Source: Jeotgalibacillus sp. R-1-5s-1 (GTDB lineage Bacteria; Bacillota; Bacilli; Bacillales; Jeotgalibacillaceae). Taken from it: a DNA stretch of 64,000 bases. The notes under the pieces are model-generated. The model did no database searches. It saw only the letters and a program-made list of their open reading frames with translations, and was not told where the DNA came from. The stretch is taken from contig NZ_SORW01000022.1 in assembly GCF_004405105.1 (NCBI RefSeq), positions 1 through 64,000 of the forward strand, in the 5' to 3' direction. Below, piece after piece: positions 53,666 through 63,661 of this stretch. Position numbers and translations under genes: made by a program. How positions within the stretch are numbered: the stretch's first letter is position 1; the number at the start of each line of letters is the position of its first letter.

Positions 53666-53954
53666 TTGAACACCTCTAATATTTCTTATTTTCAATCAAT
53701 TTATATTATTTGTATAAAATACTATTACAAATAGATTACATTTTCAACTTGTTTTTTCTAATTTCTTTAATTTTTTCTTTTCATTTACTTGAAAACCCTT
53801 GATATATAAGGATTTTCTGCGATAAAAAAATCTCAAATTCTTTCTGAAATTGTTATTTTCGACAAGTAAATTTACAATTTTTTTATATTTACGTTATACA
53901 AGTGGGTAAAATGAATTATATTACAATAAGGTGCATGAATATTCATTCATTTGG
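53666..53954. other. AT-rich promoter region of the app operon
   Basis: About 290 bp with no gene. It is strongly A/T-rich (long T and A tracts at 53740-53900), suggesting regulator binding, but no operator can be named with confidence. yjaZ, which lies between fabF and appD in B. subtilis, is absent. Confidence 0.6.
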
Positions 53955-53990
53955 ATAAAAAATAACAGGGTGTGCGTCTGCACACCCTGC
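53955..53990 (-). terminator. Terminator of fabH-fabF
   Basis: CAGGGTGTGC pairs with GCACACCCTG; on the minus strand TTATTTTTTATCC follows. Confidence 0.9.
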
Positions 53991-54017
53991 ATAGGTATCG
54001 AGTCTATAGACTCATGA

Positions 54018-55256
54018 TTAAGCTTTATACGTTTTGAATACTATGGTTGCATTATGTCCACCGAAGCCCAACGAATTACTCATCGCAACGTCTAAATCTG
54101 ATTTCCTTGATTGATTCGCTACGTAATCCAGATCACACTCAGGATCCGGTGTCTCAAGGTTAATCGTTGGAGGAAGCACCTGATCTTTAAGAGATAAAAC
54201 AGTAAAGATCGCCTCCACTCCACCTGCTGCCCCAAGAAGATGTCCCGTCATGGATTTTGTCGAACTGACAGCGAGTTTATAAGCATGTTCACCGAATACT
54301 TCTTTAATTGCCATCGTCTCGTATTTATCGTTATATGGTGTGCTCGTTCCATGTGCATTAATATAACCGACTGATGAAGGATCCAGACCTGCATCCTCAA
54401 GAGACTGTTTCATCGCACGGACGCCGCCTTCACCACCAGGAGCAGGAGCCGTAATATGATACGCATCTCCTGTTGAACCATAGCCGACGATTTCAGCATA
54501 AATGGTCGCGTTTCGTGCTAACGCATGCTCTAATTCCTCCAGGACAAGAATACCTGCCCCTTCTCCCATCACAAAACCATCACGGTTTTTATCAAAAGGA
54601 CGACTTGCCTTTGAAATATCTTCATTCAACGTGAGAGCCGTATTTGCGACAAACCCTGCCATTGCCATTTGAGAAATTGGCGCTTCCGTTCCTCCTGTGA
54701 TCATCGCATCAGCATCTCCGCGCTGGATCACTTTAAACGCATCACCAATAGAGTTTGTCCCGCTCGCACACGCTGTAACGGTACAGGAGTTCATGCCTTT
54801 CGCCCCAAGTGAAATCGACACTTGCCCTGCCGCCATGTCAGGAATCATCATCGGAACAAAAAATGGACTTACACGCTTATATCCTCTCTTCTGAAAAGTT
54901 TCAAACTGCTTTTCAAACGTCTCCATTCCGCCAATACCTGATCCGATCCACACTCCGATACGCTCTGCGTTTTTACTGATATCAAGTCCGGAGTCTTTCA
55001 CAGCCATTTCAGAAGCAACGACTGCATACTGCGTAAAACGGTCCATTTTACGCGCGTCTTTTTTCTCCATATAATCTTCAATATTGAAGTCTTTCAGTTC
55101 AGCAACAGCCCTTGCAGGAAACTCCTCCTGATTAAGTCTTGTCAGCTCTCCAATCCCTGATTGACCATTTACAATATTATTCCATGAAGTTTCCACATCA
55201 TTCCCAACAGGCGAAACCATTCCAAGACCTGTTACTACTACACGTCGCTTCGTCAT
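54018..55256 (-). CDS. fabF: 3-oxoacyl-[ACP] synthase II (FabF)
   Basis: 412 residues, condensing enzyme of fatty acid elongation. The nucleophilic Cys is in [16 protein letters not shown], with the two histidines in [11 protein letters not shown] and [12 protein letters not shown] and Lys in STKSMTG. It follows fabH by 28 bp and shares its FapR control. Confidence 0.96.
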   Translation of the reverse strand: MTKRRVVVTGLGMVSPVGNDVETSWNNIVNGQSGIGELTRLNQEEFPARAVAELKDFNIEDYMEKKDARKMDRFTQYAVVASEMAVKDSGLDISKNAERIGVWIGSGIGGMETFEKQFETFQKRGYKRVSPFFVPMMIPDMAAGQVSISLGAKGMNSCTVTACASGTNSIGDAFKVIQRGDADAMITGGTEAPISQMAMAGFVANTALTLNEDISKASRPFDKNRDGFVMGEGAGILVLEELEHALARNATIYAEIVGYGSTGDAYHITAPAPGGEGGVRAMKQSLEDAGLDPSSVGYINAHGTSTPYNDKYETMAIKEVFGEHAYKLAVSSTKSMTGHLLGAAGGVEAIFTVLSLKDQVLPPTINLETPDPECDLDYVANQSRKSDLDVAMSNSLGFGGHNATIVFKTYKA

Positions 55257-55284
55257 ACTTTCATCTCCCCGTTACCTGTATGTT

Positions 55285-56220
55285 TTATTTTCCCCAGCGC
55301 ATAGCAATCGCGCCCCATGTAAGTCCACCGCCGAAACCGACCATGACCAGTAAGTCTCCATCCTTCACTTTTCCACTTTCCAGATCTTCTACTAAAGAGA
55401 TCGGAATCGAAGCAGCAGACGTATTTCCGTACTTATTAACCGTCATTGACATTTTTTCAACCGGAAGCTCAAGCCTCTGTCTAGATGCTTCCATAATACG
55501 GATATTAGCCTGATGAGGGATAAGATAATCAACATCTTCCTTTGTCAGTCCGGCTTTCTCCAATACATTAATACTTGATTCACCCATTTGACGTACAGCA
55601 AACTTAAATACTTCACGACCATTCATGAAAATTCCGTCATCAGCCTGATAAAGGTGTGATCCACCTGAACCGTCGGCACCAAGTTCAAAAGATAAAATCC
55701 CTTTAGAATCATCAACAGGTCCAAGTACCATGGCACCTGCGCCGTCACCAAACAGCACCGCCGTATTCCGGTCTTCCCAGTTTGTGATTTTTGAGAGCTT
55801 TTCAACCCCTACAACCAAAACCTTCTGATATCCGGCATTTTCAATAAACTGTTTTGCAGTAACCATGCCGTACATAAAGCCGGCACATGCTGCAGATAAA
55901 TCCATTGCTGCCGCTTTAACAGCACCAAGTTTATGCTGAAGAATAGTGGCTACCGATGGAAACGGACGATCCGGCGTTACGGTTGCAACAAGAATCATAT
56001 CAAGCTCTTCAGCCTTCACTCCTGCATCCTCAAGGGCTTTTTCTGCTGCTCTTAATGCCATGTCAGAAGTATCAATATCGTCACCTGCTACTCTTCTCTC
56101 TTCAATTCCAGTGCGGGTGCGGATCCATTCATCTGATGTATCCATTCTTTTTTCAAGGTCTGCATTGGTTACGACCTGTTCCGGTAAATATCTGCCGATC
56201 CCCCATACTCCTGCACGCAT
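55285..56220 (-). CDS. fabH: 3-oxoacyl-[ACP] synthase III (FabH)
   Basis: 311-residue initiation enzyme that condenses acyl-CoA primers with malonyl-ACP; in Bacilli it prefers branched primers. The catalytic triad is visible: Cys in [13 protein letters not shown], His in [12 protein letters not shown] and Asn in [10 protein letters not shown]. It is the first gene of fabH-fabF, with a FapR box about 57 bp upstream. Confidence 0.96.
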   Translation of the reverse strand: MRAGVWGIGRYLPEQVVTNADLEKRMDTSDEWIRTRTGIEERRVAGDDIDTSDMALRAAEKALEDAGVKAEELDMILVATVTPDRPFPSVATILQHKLGAVKAAAMDLSAACAGFMYGMVTAKQFIENAGYQKVLVVGVEKLSKITNWEDRNTAVLFGDGAGAMVLGPVDDSKGILSFELGADGSGGSHLYQADDGIFMNGREVFKFAVRQMGESSINVLEKAGLTKEDVDYLIPHQANIRIMEASRQRLELPVEKMSMTVNKYGNTSAASIPISLVEDLESGKVKDGDLLVMVGFGGGLTWGAIAMRWGK

Positions 56221-56276
56221 ATATCTTCCTTCTTTCTATGGTCTATTTTCATGCTGGTAAAATTATATGATCAATT

Positions 56277-56295
56277 ATTATGACTTGGTACTAAT
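56277..56295 (-). promoter_or_regulatory. FapR operator of fabH-fabF
   Basis: ATTATGACTTGGTACTAAT differs at three positions, all in one half, from the palindromic FapR box ATTAGTACCTGGTACTAAT. Confidence 0.78.
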
Positions 56296-56423
56296 TTTAT
56301 CGGATGTTTTTATTTTTTTCAACTGGAGAGTCACTTTGCTGGTTTGTGACCCACATAATTTTTATAAAAAGTCGGACAGAAAGCCTTCACTTTTATAAAT
56401 AACGAGAAATTAACCATAAAACC

Positions 56424-56538
56424 GGGCAGGACTCATCCTTCGCTTTCCGCGGCCGCGCGGTGAGCCAGCTAGTGCTTCGCACTACGCTGTCTCACCTGTC
56501 GCTTCTCTGCCGCAGGAGTCTACGGATGAGTCCTGCCC
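56424..56538 (-). repeat. Family A palindromic repeat, complete
   Basis: Reverse orientation. The arms GGGCAGGACTCATCC and GGATGAGTCCTGCCC pair perfectly over 15 bp. The core is the GCGGC/GCCGC subtype with TAGTGC-GAA-GCACTA in the forward sense. Another copy in the opposite orientation lies 160 bp to the right. Confidence 0.92.
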
Positions 56539-56700
56539 TTTGAGTTTGATCATCATTAAGCTAATAATTTTGAACAACTGAAAAAGTGCAAAGACCGGAG
56601 AGTTCACTTTCTATCAAATTTTAATCCAAATTTATTGAAGGATCTCCACATAATACAATATGAGTATAAAATCCATTTATTTTACTAAATTTAAACCAGA

Positions 56701-56809
56701 GGACCGGAAGCCCCCGAAGACTCCTGTGGCGAAAAGGGACAGGTGAAACCGATGTGCGAAGCACAGCGGGTTCACCGCCCGGCCACGGAGCGTAGGGGGC
56801 TTCCGGTCC
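56701..56809 (+). repeat. Family A palindromic repeat, complete
   Basis: Arms GGACCGGAAGCCCCC and GGGGGCTTCCGGTCC pair perfectly over 15 bp. Core subtype GTGGC/GCCAC with GGTGAAACC/GGGTTCACC and TGTGC-GAA-GCACA. GGCTTTTG follows. A right-end fragment of another copy (GATGAGTCCTGCC, 56830-56842) follows shortly after. Confidence 0.92.
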
Positions 56810-56869
56810 GGCTTTTGTAATTCTTACCAGATGAGTCCTGCCAAGTTTTCAATTGTTACTTTAAATTAA

Positions 56870-56905
56870 AAACAGGACCAAGGCTGATGGGCATTGGTCC
56901 TGTTT
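56870..56905 (-). terminator. Terminator of comZ
   Basis: AAACAGGACCAA pairs with TTGGTCCTGTTT; on the minus strand TTAATTTAAAG follows. Confidence 0.83.
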
Positions 56906-56911
56906 GATGGG

Positions 56912-57097
56912 TTATTGATTGGATGCGTCCTGTTTGCCCAGCTCGTAGGCGTCGTTCATTGCTTTTGCGAAGATGGACATGAAAGGTTGAAGCGCTTCTA
57001 TTGATACTTCGATGCCGGCTTCCTCCATTTTTGCTTTTGCTTCAGGCAGATATTTCATTGCGATTTGCATAAATTCCATTGTTTTGTCCTGTGCCAT
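56912..57097 (-). CDS. comZ: Competence regulator ComZ
   Basis: 61 residues. EFMQIAMKYLPEAKAKMEEA, GIEVSIEALQPFM and DAYELGKQDA closely match recalled B. subtilis ComZ, a negative regulator of the comG operon. AAGGAGAG precedes the ATG. It is next to fabH, as in B. subtilis (med-comZ-yjzB-fabH), but med and yjzB are not present here. Confidence 0.87.
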   Translation of the reverse strand: MAQDKTMEFMQIAMKYLPEAKAKMEEAGIEVSIEALQPFMSIFAKAMNDAYELGKQDASNQ

Positions 57098-57237
57098 GTT
57101 ATTCTCTCCTTCAATTTGAAATACTCAACTCTATCATCTTACCGCAAATTTATGAACATTTCATGGATTCGACATTTCTTTTACGCTACACTATGGTAAA
57201 ATGTAAGCGATGTATTGTTTGAAACGGGGTGAATCGG

Positions 57238-57423
57238 TTGGCATATTTAATGACTTTTTTCTGGACTGCTTTACTTGTGAATATGACTGCTTATGTAGTT
57301 GGATCCATGAACGCGGCACCTTATGAGTTTACAACGGCGATGATTATTTCTGTCATTGTTACAGTACTTATTTTTGCGCTTGGTGCGGTTATTCCAAAAC
57401 CACAGCCTTCAGAACACCATTAA
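57238..57423 (+). CDS. yjzD: YjzD-like DUF2929 small membrane protein
   Basis: 61 residues with two hydrophobic helices (YLMTFFWTALLVNMTAYVVGS and TTAMIISVIVTVLIFALGAV, in parts) and a short polar tail. The start is taken as TTG at 57238 because GGGGTG lies 6 bp upstream and this gives the usual family N-terminus; a GTG at 57229 overlaps the ribosome site and an ATG at 57250 is too far. Function unknown; it neighbours comZ as in B. subtilis. Confidence 0.72.
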   Translation: MAYLMTFFWTALLVNMTAYVVGSMNAAPYEFTTAMIISVIVTVLIFALGAVIPKPQPSEHH

Positions 57424-57458
57424 AAAGCATGATCCCGGGAAATGGGATCATGCTTTTT
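57422..57458. terminator. Bidirectional terminator between yjzD and clpB
   Basis: AAAAGCATGATCCC pairs with GGGATCATGCTTTT around a 7-nt loop, with T-runs on both strands. Confidence 0.9.
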
Positions 57459-57469
57459 TACTTTTGCAT

Positions 57470-60058
57470 TTATTGAAGAACATCACTTTTAAATACAAAT
57501 CTATCCTCATTCCGGTCAATCGTTACGTCACTGTGCGGGTGAATTTTACCCTGCAGCAACTCCTTAGCCAATAGAGTTTCAATTTCCTTTTGAATGAACC
57601 GCTTTAGTGGACGGGCTCCGAATGCAGGATTATAGGCTGTTTTGGCGATAAAGGAGATGGTTTCTTCTGTCAGTGACAGTTTGATATGCTGATCATCAAG
57701 TCTGTGCTGCAGATCACTGATGATCTTCTCAACGATGCCTTTCATGTGCTTTTCTGACAAAGGATTGAACAGGACAATATCATCGAGACGGTTTAACAGC
57801 TCCGGTCTGAAATGACGGTGAAGTTCCCTCATGACTCTTTCTTTTGCCTGTTCAGCAGGAAGCGCCTGGTCAAGTAAGTGATTTGAGCCGATATTTGACG
57901 TCATAATGATAATGGTGTTTTTAAAGTCTACAGTTCTCCCTTTAGAATCAGTAATTCTGCCGTCATCAAGCATTTGAAGGAGAATATTAAACACTTCCGG
58001 ATGAGCTTTTTCAATTTCATCGAGCAAAATGACAGAGTATGGTTTGCGTCTTACCGCTTCAGTGAGCTGTCCGCCTTCTTCATATCCGATATAACCCGGA
58101 GGTGCTCCGATGAGTCTTGCTACCGAATGCTTTTCCATGTACTCTGACATATCAATTCTGATCATCTGGTCTTCACTGTCAAAAAGCGTAAAGGCAAGGG
58201 TCTTGGCGAGCTCTGTCTTTCCGACACCCGTTGGTCCAAGGAAAATAAATGAACCAATTGGACGATTTGGATCTTTAATACCTGCTCGCGCTCTCAAAAC
58301 CGCTTCACTGACTGCTGTTACAGCTTCCTCCTGACCGATCACGCGCTCTGACAGTGTTTCTTCGAGTCTGAGGAGCTTCTGGCGCTCCGCTTCCATCAGT
58401 CTGTTTACAGGAATTCCTGTCCATCTTGCAACGATTGAAGCGATTTCTTCTTCAGACACTTCTTCACGCAGCAGACGGTTTTCATCACGGGTATTTTCAT
58501 TCTCTTCTTCAAGCTGTTTGATTTCTTTCATCAGCTCCGGAATGTGTCCATGTTTTAATTCTGCAGCTTTTGATAAATCATAGTTATTTTCAGCATCTTC
58601 AAGCTCGCGGCGAAGCTTATCGAGCTCTTCTTTTTTCTGCTGAATCACGAGGAGTGACTGTTTCTCCTGCTCCCATCTCGTTCTCATACTGTCCGCTTTT
58701 TCCCGTAAATCAGAGAGTTCGCGTCTCAGAATATTGAGTCTTTCCATACTTGCCAGATCCTCTTCTTTATCGAGAGCCGCTTCCTCAATTTCAAGCTGCA
58801 TAATCCGTCGTAATGCTTCATCCAGCTCCTGTGGCATAGAATCAATTTCTGTGCGGATCATGGCACATGCTTCATCAATCAGGTCGATCGCTTTATCAGG
58901 AAGAAAACGGTCTGTAATATAACGCTCTGATAATTTTGCTGCAGCTACGAGTGCTCTATCGTGAATCGTCACACCATGATGAATTTCAAAACGCTCTTTT
59001 AATCCTCTTAAAATAGAAATCGTATCTTCTTCATCCGGCTCCTGAACGAGCACCTGCTGAAATCTTCTTTCTAGCGCAGGGTCTTTTTCGATATACTGCC
59101 GGTGTTCGTTTAACGTTGTTGCACCGATACAGTGAATTTCACCTCTTGCAAGCATTGGCTTCAGCATATTCCCGGCGTCCATTGCCCCTTCTGTTTTTCC
59201 GGCACCGACAATGGTATGAAGTTCATCGATAAATAAGATGATTTGACCATTACTCTTTTTTACCTCAGCAAGAACCGCTTTCAGTCTTTCCTCGAATTCG
59301 CCACGGAACTTAGCACCGGCAACAAGTGAGCTCATATCGAGTTCAAATACAATTTTGTCTTTTAAGCCTTCCGGGACATCTTTTCTAACGATCCTTTGGG
59401 CCAGTCCCTCTACAATGGCTGTCTTCCCGACACCAGGCTCTCCGATTAACACCGGATTGTTTTTTGTTTTTCTTGAAAGGATCCGGATGACATGTCTGAT
59501 TTCAGCATCCCGTCCGATAACCGGATCCATTTTTCCCTTCTTCACTTCTTCAATAAGGTCACGCCCATATTTACTGAGTGCTTCATATTGAAGCTCAGGA
59601 TTTTGAGTTGTCACACGTCTCCCTCCTCTTATTTCATCTATAACCGTTTTAAGTTCTGTCTCTTTAACGTTTTGTTTTGATAAATAAGATACGGACGGCT
59701 GGCTTGAAAGTTTCATTAAACCCAATAGCAGATGTTCTATAGAAAGGAATTCATCCTGATATCCTTTCATAAACTCTTCTGAGTGCTTCAGCCATTTAGC
59801 AATATCATTAGAGATAACGGGGTTGTATTGATCTGCATGGATCGTCGAGAATGAATCAAGTCTTTGTTCAAGATAACGAACGAATGCTGCAGTATCCAGC
59901 CCTGATTTCTCTAAAATCTGATTGGTAAAATCATTGTTTTTCAGCATAGCAGTTAAAACATGTTCCATTTCAACAGAAGAATGGCGACGGTTTTCCGCCA
60001 TCTTTTTTGCCTCTACGAACGCTTCCTGAACGCTGTATGTCATCTGTTCAAGTTTCAT
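57470..60058 (-). CDS. clpB: Disaggregase chaperone ClpB
   Basis: 862-residue Hsp100 ATPase that rescues aggregated proteins with DnaK. Clp N-domain (about 1-145), AAA1 with [13 protein letters not shown] (about 205), a full coiled-coil middle domain (about 400-525, RREL and EEEN repeats), AAA2 with [13 protein letters not shown] (about 605), and the C-terminal D2-small domain. The long middle domain separates it from ClpC/ClpE. A CtsR operator overlaps the region just before its ribosome site. B. subtilis lacks ClpB, so its presence separates this organism from that lineage. Confidence 0.95.
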   Translation of the reverse strand: MKLEQMTYSVQEAFVEAKKMAENRRHSSVEMEHVLTAMLKNNDFTNQILEKSGLDTAAFVRYLEQRLDSFSTIHADQYNPVISNDIAKWLKHSEEFMKGYQDEFLSIEHLLLGLMKLSSQPSVSYLSKQNVKETELKTVIDEIRGGRRVTTQNPELQYEALSKYGRDLIEEVKKGKMDPVIGRDAEIRHVIRILSRKTKNNPVLIGEPGVGKTAIVEGLAQRIVRKDVPEGLKDKIVFELDMSSLVAGAKFRGEFEERLKAVLAEVKKSNGQIILFIDELHTIVGAGKTEGAMDAGNMLKPMLARGEIHCIGATTLNEHRQYIEKDPALERRFQQVLVQEPDEEDTISILRGLKERFEIHHGVTIHDRALVAAAKLSERYITDRFLPDKAIDLIDEACAMIRTEIDSMPQELDEALRRIMQLEIEEAALDKEEDLASMERLNILRRELSDLREKADSMRTRWEQEKQSLLVIQQKKEELDKLRRELEDAENNYDLSKAAELKHGHIPELMKEIKQLEEENENTRDENRLLREEVSEEEIASIVARWTGIPVNRLMEAERQKLLRLEETLSERVIGQEEAVTAVSEAVLRARAGIKDPNRPIGSFIFLGPTGVGKTELAKTLAFTLFDSEDQMIRIDMSEYMEKHSVARLIGAPPGYIGYEEGGQLTEAVRRKPYSVILLDEIEKAHPEVFNILLQMLDDGRITDSKGRTVDFKNTIIIMTSNIGSNHLLDQALPAEQAKERVMRELHRHFRPELLNRLDDIVLFNPLSEKHMKGIVEKIISDLQHRLDDQHIKLSLTEETISFIAKTAYNPAFGARPLKRFIQKEIETLLAKELLQGKIHPHSDVTIDRNEDRFVFKSDVLQ

Positions 60059-60069
60059 CCCGACACTCC

Positions 60070-60086
60070 TTTGACCTTTTTTGACC
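60070..60086 (-). promoter_or_regulatory. CtsR operator of clpB
   Basis: On the minus strand GGTCAAAAAAGGTCAAA matches the CtsR heptad direct repeat RGTCAAANANRGTCAAA exactly. Its 3' end runs into the AAAGGAG ribosome site of clpB. Heat-inducible release of CtsR is expected. Confidence 0.9.
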
Positions 60087-60197
60087 TTTATTGTATCGTA
60101 GCATGTTCTTCATCAAATTGTAAAGAAGATTCGCTTTACATCAGGTGTTTTCGGTGGTTAAATAAATACCATGTGACGAAAGAATGTGGAGGATTTT

Positions 60198-61028
60198 ATG
60201 GATATTGAACAATTATGGATTATCTTAAAATTTCTATTTTTAGGCCTGTTTCAGGGTTTAACAGAACCTATTCCGATCTCATCAAGTGGACATCTTCTTC
60301 TTGCCCAGTATTTTCTTGGCGTTGAGATTGAGGGAAACTCATTTACTTTTGAGCTGCTGGTCAATTCAGCTTCCTTAATTGCGGTACTGATTATTTACCG
60401 CAAGGACATTGCAAGACTGATTGTAAGAGGACTCGGTTATATTAAAACGAAAGATCCAGAAGATAAAACAGAGTTCAACTTTATAATTTTTCTTATTGTC
60501 GGCACGATACCGGCCGGTTTGATTGGAGTTCTTTTCGATGATGATATTTCACGTTTATCAAGCCCTCAGACCGTTGCGATCACACTGATGATCACGGGTA
60601 TTGCCCTGTTTTTAATTCGTAATCTTCGTGGAAAACGCGGGGAAAACGGAATGACGATGAAGGATGCACTCATCATCGGTTTTGCCCAGGCAGTGGCACT
60701 TATTCCCGGGATCAGCCGAAGTGGAGCCACTATCGTAGCGGCAATGGCCAGAGGCATCCATCAGGAAACGGCACTGCGCTACTCATTCCTGTTATTTATT
60801 CCTGTAAGTCTTGGCGGGACCGTTCTGAGTTTGTCTGATTTTCTCTCTGATGATAATATCGCAAATCTGTGGTTCCCATATTTATTAGCATTCCTAGGGT
60901 CACTCGTCGCTTCCTACTTTTCATTGAAATGGTTCATGAACATTATGGCTAAAGGAAACCTGATCTATTTTGCGATCTACTGCCTCGTTGTTGGACCGAT
61001 CGTATTACTGGTTCTGTCATTGTCATAA
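60198..61028 (+). CDS. uppP: Undecaprenyl-diphosphatase UppP (BacA)
   Basis: 276-residue membrane phosphatase that recycles the lipid carrier of peptidoglycan synthesis. The motifs [20 protein letters not shown] and [16 protein letters not shown] contain the active-site Glu, Ser, His and Arg. About eight helices. ATG at 60198 follows GTGGAGG by 5 bp. Divergent from clpB. Confidence 0.94.
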   Translation: MDIEQLWIILKFLFLGLFQGLTEPIPISSSGHLLLAQYFLGVEIEGNSFTFELLVNSASLIAVLIIYRKDIARLIVRGLGYIKTKDPEDKTEFNFIIFLIVGTIPAGLIGVLFDDDISRLSSPQTVAITLMITGIALFLIRNLRGKRGENGMTMKDALIIGFAQAVALIPGISRSGATIVAAMARGIHQETALRYSFLLFIPVSLGGTVLSLSDFLSDDNIANLWFPYLLAFLGSLVASYFSLKWFMNIMAKGNLIYFAIYCLVVGPIVLLVLSLS

Positions 61029-61068
61029 TCGAAAACGATATAAGTCTTTCATTACGCAAATAAAGCAC

Positions 61069-61110
61069 AAAAAAGCTGGAACTGACACGAAGTCGGTTCC
61101 AGCTTTTTTT
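61069..61110. terminator. Bidirectional terminator after uppP
   Basis: AAAAAAGCTGGAAC pairs with GTTCCAGCTTTTTT. Confidence 0.9.
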
Positions 61111-61111
61111 A

Positions 61112-61420
61112 TCATGTAATCCCTAATGCAATCTTTGCGTAGCGGGACATATTATCTTTGCTCCATGGTGGGCTCCAGACAATATTCACATCTACTTCTT
61201 TCACTTCAGGCACGTCAGCAAGTGCTGCTTTTACCTGATCCACGATTACAGGTGCCAGCGGGCATCCCATGGATGTGAGGGTCATCTTCACTTCTGTATT
61301 TCCAGCGTCGTCCATCGTTACGTCATAGACTAGGCCAAGGTTTACGATATCAATACCAAGCTCGGGGTCAATAACCTGCTCGAGGGCGCCCATGATGCTG
61401 TCCTTTGTATCCTGATCCAT
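61112..61420 (-). CDS. yitW: Iron-sulfur assembly factor YitW (DUF59/MIP18)
   Basis: 102 residues of the SufT/PaaD-like DUF59 family. IDPELGIDIVNLGLVYDV is the family signature, and the reactive Cys is in SMGCPLAP (about 55). Members help deliver Fe-S clusters. The ATG at 61420 lies 8 bp after AAGGAGTG. It probably forms a unit with yitV upstream (63-bp gap). Confidence 0.88.
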   Translation of the reverse strand: MDQDTKDSIMGALEQVIDPELGIDIVNLGLVYDVTMDDAGNTEVKMTLTSMGCPLAPVIVDQVKAALADVPEVKEVDVNIVWSPPWSKDNMSRYAKIALGIT

Positions 61421-61483
61421 CGAATCACTCCTTTTGCGCTTACTTGTATTTATCATACCAGAGTTTTCAGCTGACTGAAACCG

Positions 61484-62251
61484 TTAGGCCTGCATGTGCC
61501 TGTCAAACCATTTAACCGTCTCAAGCAACCCTTTACGCGTCACCTTATGACCTTCCGTTTCCTCTGCGATAAACCGCAAATGATCCGGGTTTTTATTGTA
61601 GGATGGGTAAATGGATTTAAAAAATGCATAGGTTGGCTCAAAAGGAACGACAGTATCAGCCTTACCATGCCAGAATAGCAGTGGGCGATTTAGCAAACGG
61701 TCCGGATGAAGACTTAAATCATAGTCCTCAAGAACCTGCAGCTGCTCATCAATTTCCTCTTCACTCATCGGAAGCTTAAAGCCGTTTTTCTCAAAATGCT
61801 GGATCTGTGCCTTAGCAAAACCGACATAGGCCGGTGAACCCATCAGACTGACACCTGTGTGGATCCAGTCATATTTCTTTAAAGCGCCAAGCGTCGAAAT
61901 ACCGCCCATGGATGTACCTGCAACGCCGATTCTGTTTTCATCGGTCAGTCCATCAAATAAAAGCTTTTCCTTCAGAACTTTTAATTCCTCAATCATACGG
62001 ATGACAATTTGCCAGAAACGTGTACTCATCACCATTTCGTCAGATCCATCAGACCGCTCTCCATGATAAGGTGCATCAGGTAAAATGACTCTGAATCCTT
62101 TTTCAGCGAGCAAATATGCGTAATGCAGATTATGTTCTTTCGCACTCATAAACCCGTGAATAAAAATAACCGCCGGACGCTTTTCCTCTCCAGGCTTTGT
62201 TATATGTAGATAAGGAATGCTGCCCACTTTTTCGTTATGTACTTCAATCAT
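61484..62251 (-). CDS. yitV: Alpha/beta hydrolase YitV
   Basis: 255-residue esterase-like hydrolase. FIHGFMSAKEHNLHYA is the oxyanion region, GTSMGGISTLGAL carries the nucleophilic Ser (about 118), the acid lies in GKADTVVPF and the His is in ETEGHKVT. It has no signal peptide. Next to yitW and yitU as in B. subtilis. Substrate unknown. Confidence 0.87.
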   Translation of the reverse strand: MIEVHNEKVGSIPYLHITKPGEEKRPAVIFIHGFMSAKEHNLHYAYLLAEKGFRVILPDAPYHGERSDGSDEMVMSTRFWQIVIRMIEELKVLKEKLLFDGLTDENRIGVAGTSMGGISTLGALKKYDWIHTGVSLMGSPAYVGFAKAQIQHFEKNGFKLPMSEEEIDEQLQVLEDYDLSLHPDRLLNRPLLFWHGKADTVVPFEPTYAFFKSIYPSYNKNPDHLRFIAEETEGHKVTRKGLLETVKWFDRHMQA

Positions 62252-62411
62252 TGCCGGTCTCCTTTCGTTCTTTCACTATAAAAGCGTATCACATATCCAA
62301 ATAGTGGCACAGTGATTTGATTGAACCTTGACGTAAAATTTATGGAACCGTCAAATAAATGTTACAATAAAAATGGAAAGTCCAACCGGGTTTAGAAGGA
62401 GCGGATATTCA

Positions 62412-63221
62412 ATGGAGAAACATTTAATCGTGCTTGACCTAGACGGAACGTTACTGACCGATGAAAAAACCATTTCGGAGAGAACGAAAAAAACCCTCTT
62501 TAAAGCGAAAGACCATGGACACGAAGTGATGATCGCCACAGGGCGGCCTTACCGTGCCAGTGAAGCATATTACAGGGAACTTTCACTCAATACACCTATT
62601 GTTAACTTTAACGGCGCATTCGTACACCACCCGCTCAATGACAAATGGGGCATTCACCATGAACCGATGGATTTAAGCGTCGTGAAAGAAATTGTTGATG
62701 CCTGCCACGATTTCGATTTTTATAACATTGTAGCTGAGATCCTGGATGATGTGTATCTGCATTATCATGATGAAAAGCTTCTCGATATATTCAGCTTCGG
62801 TGATCCAGTCATCCGGTCAGGAGATTTAAGAACCTATCTACCTGAAAATCCGACCAGCATGCTGATCCACGCTGAAGAATCACAGGTCGACAAAATTAGA
62901 AAACACCTCAGCGATGTCCATGCAGAAGTCATCGACCACAGACGCTGGGGTGCACCGTGGCACGTCATCGAAATCGTCAAAAGCGGCCTCAATAAAGCAG
63001 TGGGAATCCAGAAAGTATCCGATCACTACGGTATTCCAAAAGACCGTATTATTGCCTTCGGAGATGAAGACAACGACCTCGAAATGCTCGACTTTGCAGG
63101 CACAGGCGTCGCCATGGGAAACGGCATTAACTCCGTCCATCAGACCGCCAACTACATCACCGGCTCCAACAATGAAGACGGAATTGCAGTATTTCTGGAA
63201 GATCGTCTTAAGCTAAAATAA
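62412..63221 (+). CDS. yitU: HAD phosphatase YitU
   Basis: 269-residue Cof-type HAD hydrolase. Motif I LDLDGTLLTDE, motif II ATGRPYRAS, Lys in KSGLNKAVG and motif IV GDEDNDLEML are complete. B. subtilis YitU is one of the phosphatases that dephosphorylate 5-amino-6-(5-phosphoribitylamino)uracil in riboflavin synthesis; the same role is likely but unproven. ATG at 62412 has AGAAGGAG upstream. Divergent from yitV. Confidence 0.88.
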   Translation: MEKHLIVLDLDGTLLTDEKTISERTKKTLFKAKDHGHEVMIATGRPYRASEAYYRELSLNTPIVNFNGAFVHHPLNDKWGIHHEPMDLSVVKEIVDACHDFDFYNIVAEILDDVYLHYHDEKLLDIFSFGDPVIRSGDLRTYLPENPTSMLIHAEESQVDKIRKHLSDVHAEVIDHRRWGAPWHVIEIVKSGLNKAVGIQKVSDHYGIPKDRIIAFGDEDNDLEMLDFAGTGVAMGNGINSVHQTANYITGSNNEDGIAVFLEDRLKLK

Positions 63222-63256
63222 AAATGATCCTGCCCTGGTGGCAGGATCATTTTTTT
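63221..63256 (+). terminator. Terminator of yitU
   Basis: AAAATGATCCTGCC pairs with GGCAGGATCATTTT, followed by more T. The left arm starts directly after the stop codon. Confidence 0.9.
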
Positions 63257-63281
63257 ATCTTTGGGATGAGCTGGACGGCGG

Positions 63282-63401
63282 ATTAAACAATTTTGCTGAG
63301 TTATTTAACAACAGTTTATCTTGATTTGACCACTCTTTATCTTGATTCGACCACTCTTTTCACTTATTTGACAACTCCAAGAGATTATTAAACAACTCTC
63401 C
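63282..63401 (+). repeat. Imperfect tandem repeat, about six units of 20-22 bp
   Basis: Units follow the pattern TTATTTRACAACTC or TTGATTYGACCACTC plus TTTATC-like spacers. Units 3 and 4 (TTGATTTGACCACTC and TTGATTCGACCACTC) are nearly identical and directly adjacent. The period of about 21 bp equals two helical turns. The sequence is non-coding and lies between yitU and a family A repeat. Confidence 0.65.
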
Positions 63402-63426
63402 CTAACAAACCTGCACACGGCCTCGA

Positions 63427-63451
63427 AGGATGAGACCCGCCCGGTTTTATA
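63427..63451 (+). repeat. Family A right-end fragment
   Basis: GAAGGATGAGACCCGCCCGG followed by TTTTA matches the right end of the copy at 63533 (GAAGGATGAGACCGGCCCGG). The rest is absent. Confidence 0.6.
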
Positions 63452-63532
63452 ATTTCAATCAATATTATGAATGATGAGAATGCCGCCCATTTCACTTTTC
63501 TCATAAAAGCAACGGGAGTCAATTTAACCAAA

Positions 63533-63647
63533 GGGCCGGCCTCATCCGGAGACTCCTGCGGCAGAGAAGCGACAGGTGAGACAGCGTAGCGCAGAGCGCT
63601 AGCTGGCTCACCGCGCGGCCGCGGAAAGCGAAGGATGAGACCGGCCC
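63533..63647 (+). repeat. Family A palindromic repeat, complete
   Basis: Arms GGGCCGGCCTCATCC and GGATGAGACCGGCCC pair with one mismatch. Core subtype GCGGC/GCCGC. The apical stem reads TAGCGC-AGA-GCGCTA where the copy at 11161 has TAGTGC-GGA-GCACTA, a compensatory change. It lies between converging yitU and yitT. Confidence 0.92.
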
Positions 63648-63661
63648 GGCTATTTCAAAAA

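Noticed and set aside
53830-53860. Possible CodY box upstream of appD (AATTCTTTCTGAAATTG)
   Set aside because: Only about 10 of 15 consensus positions match and the region is so A/T-rich that such matches arise by chance.
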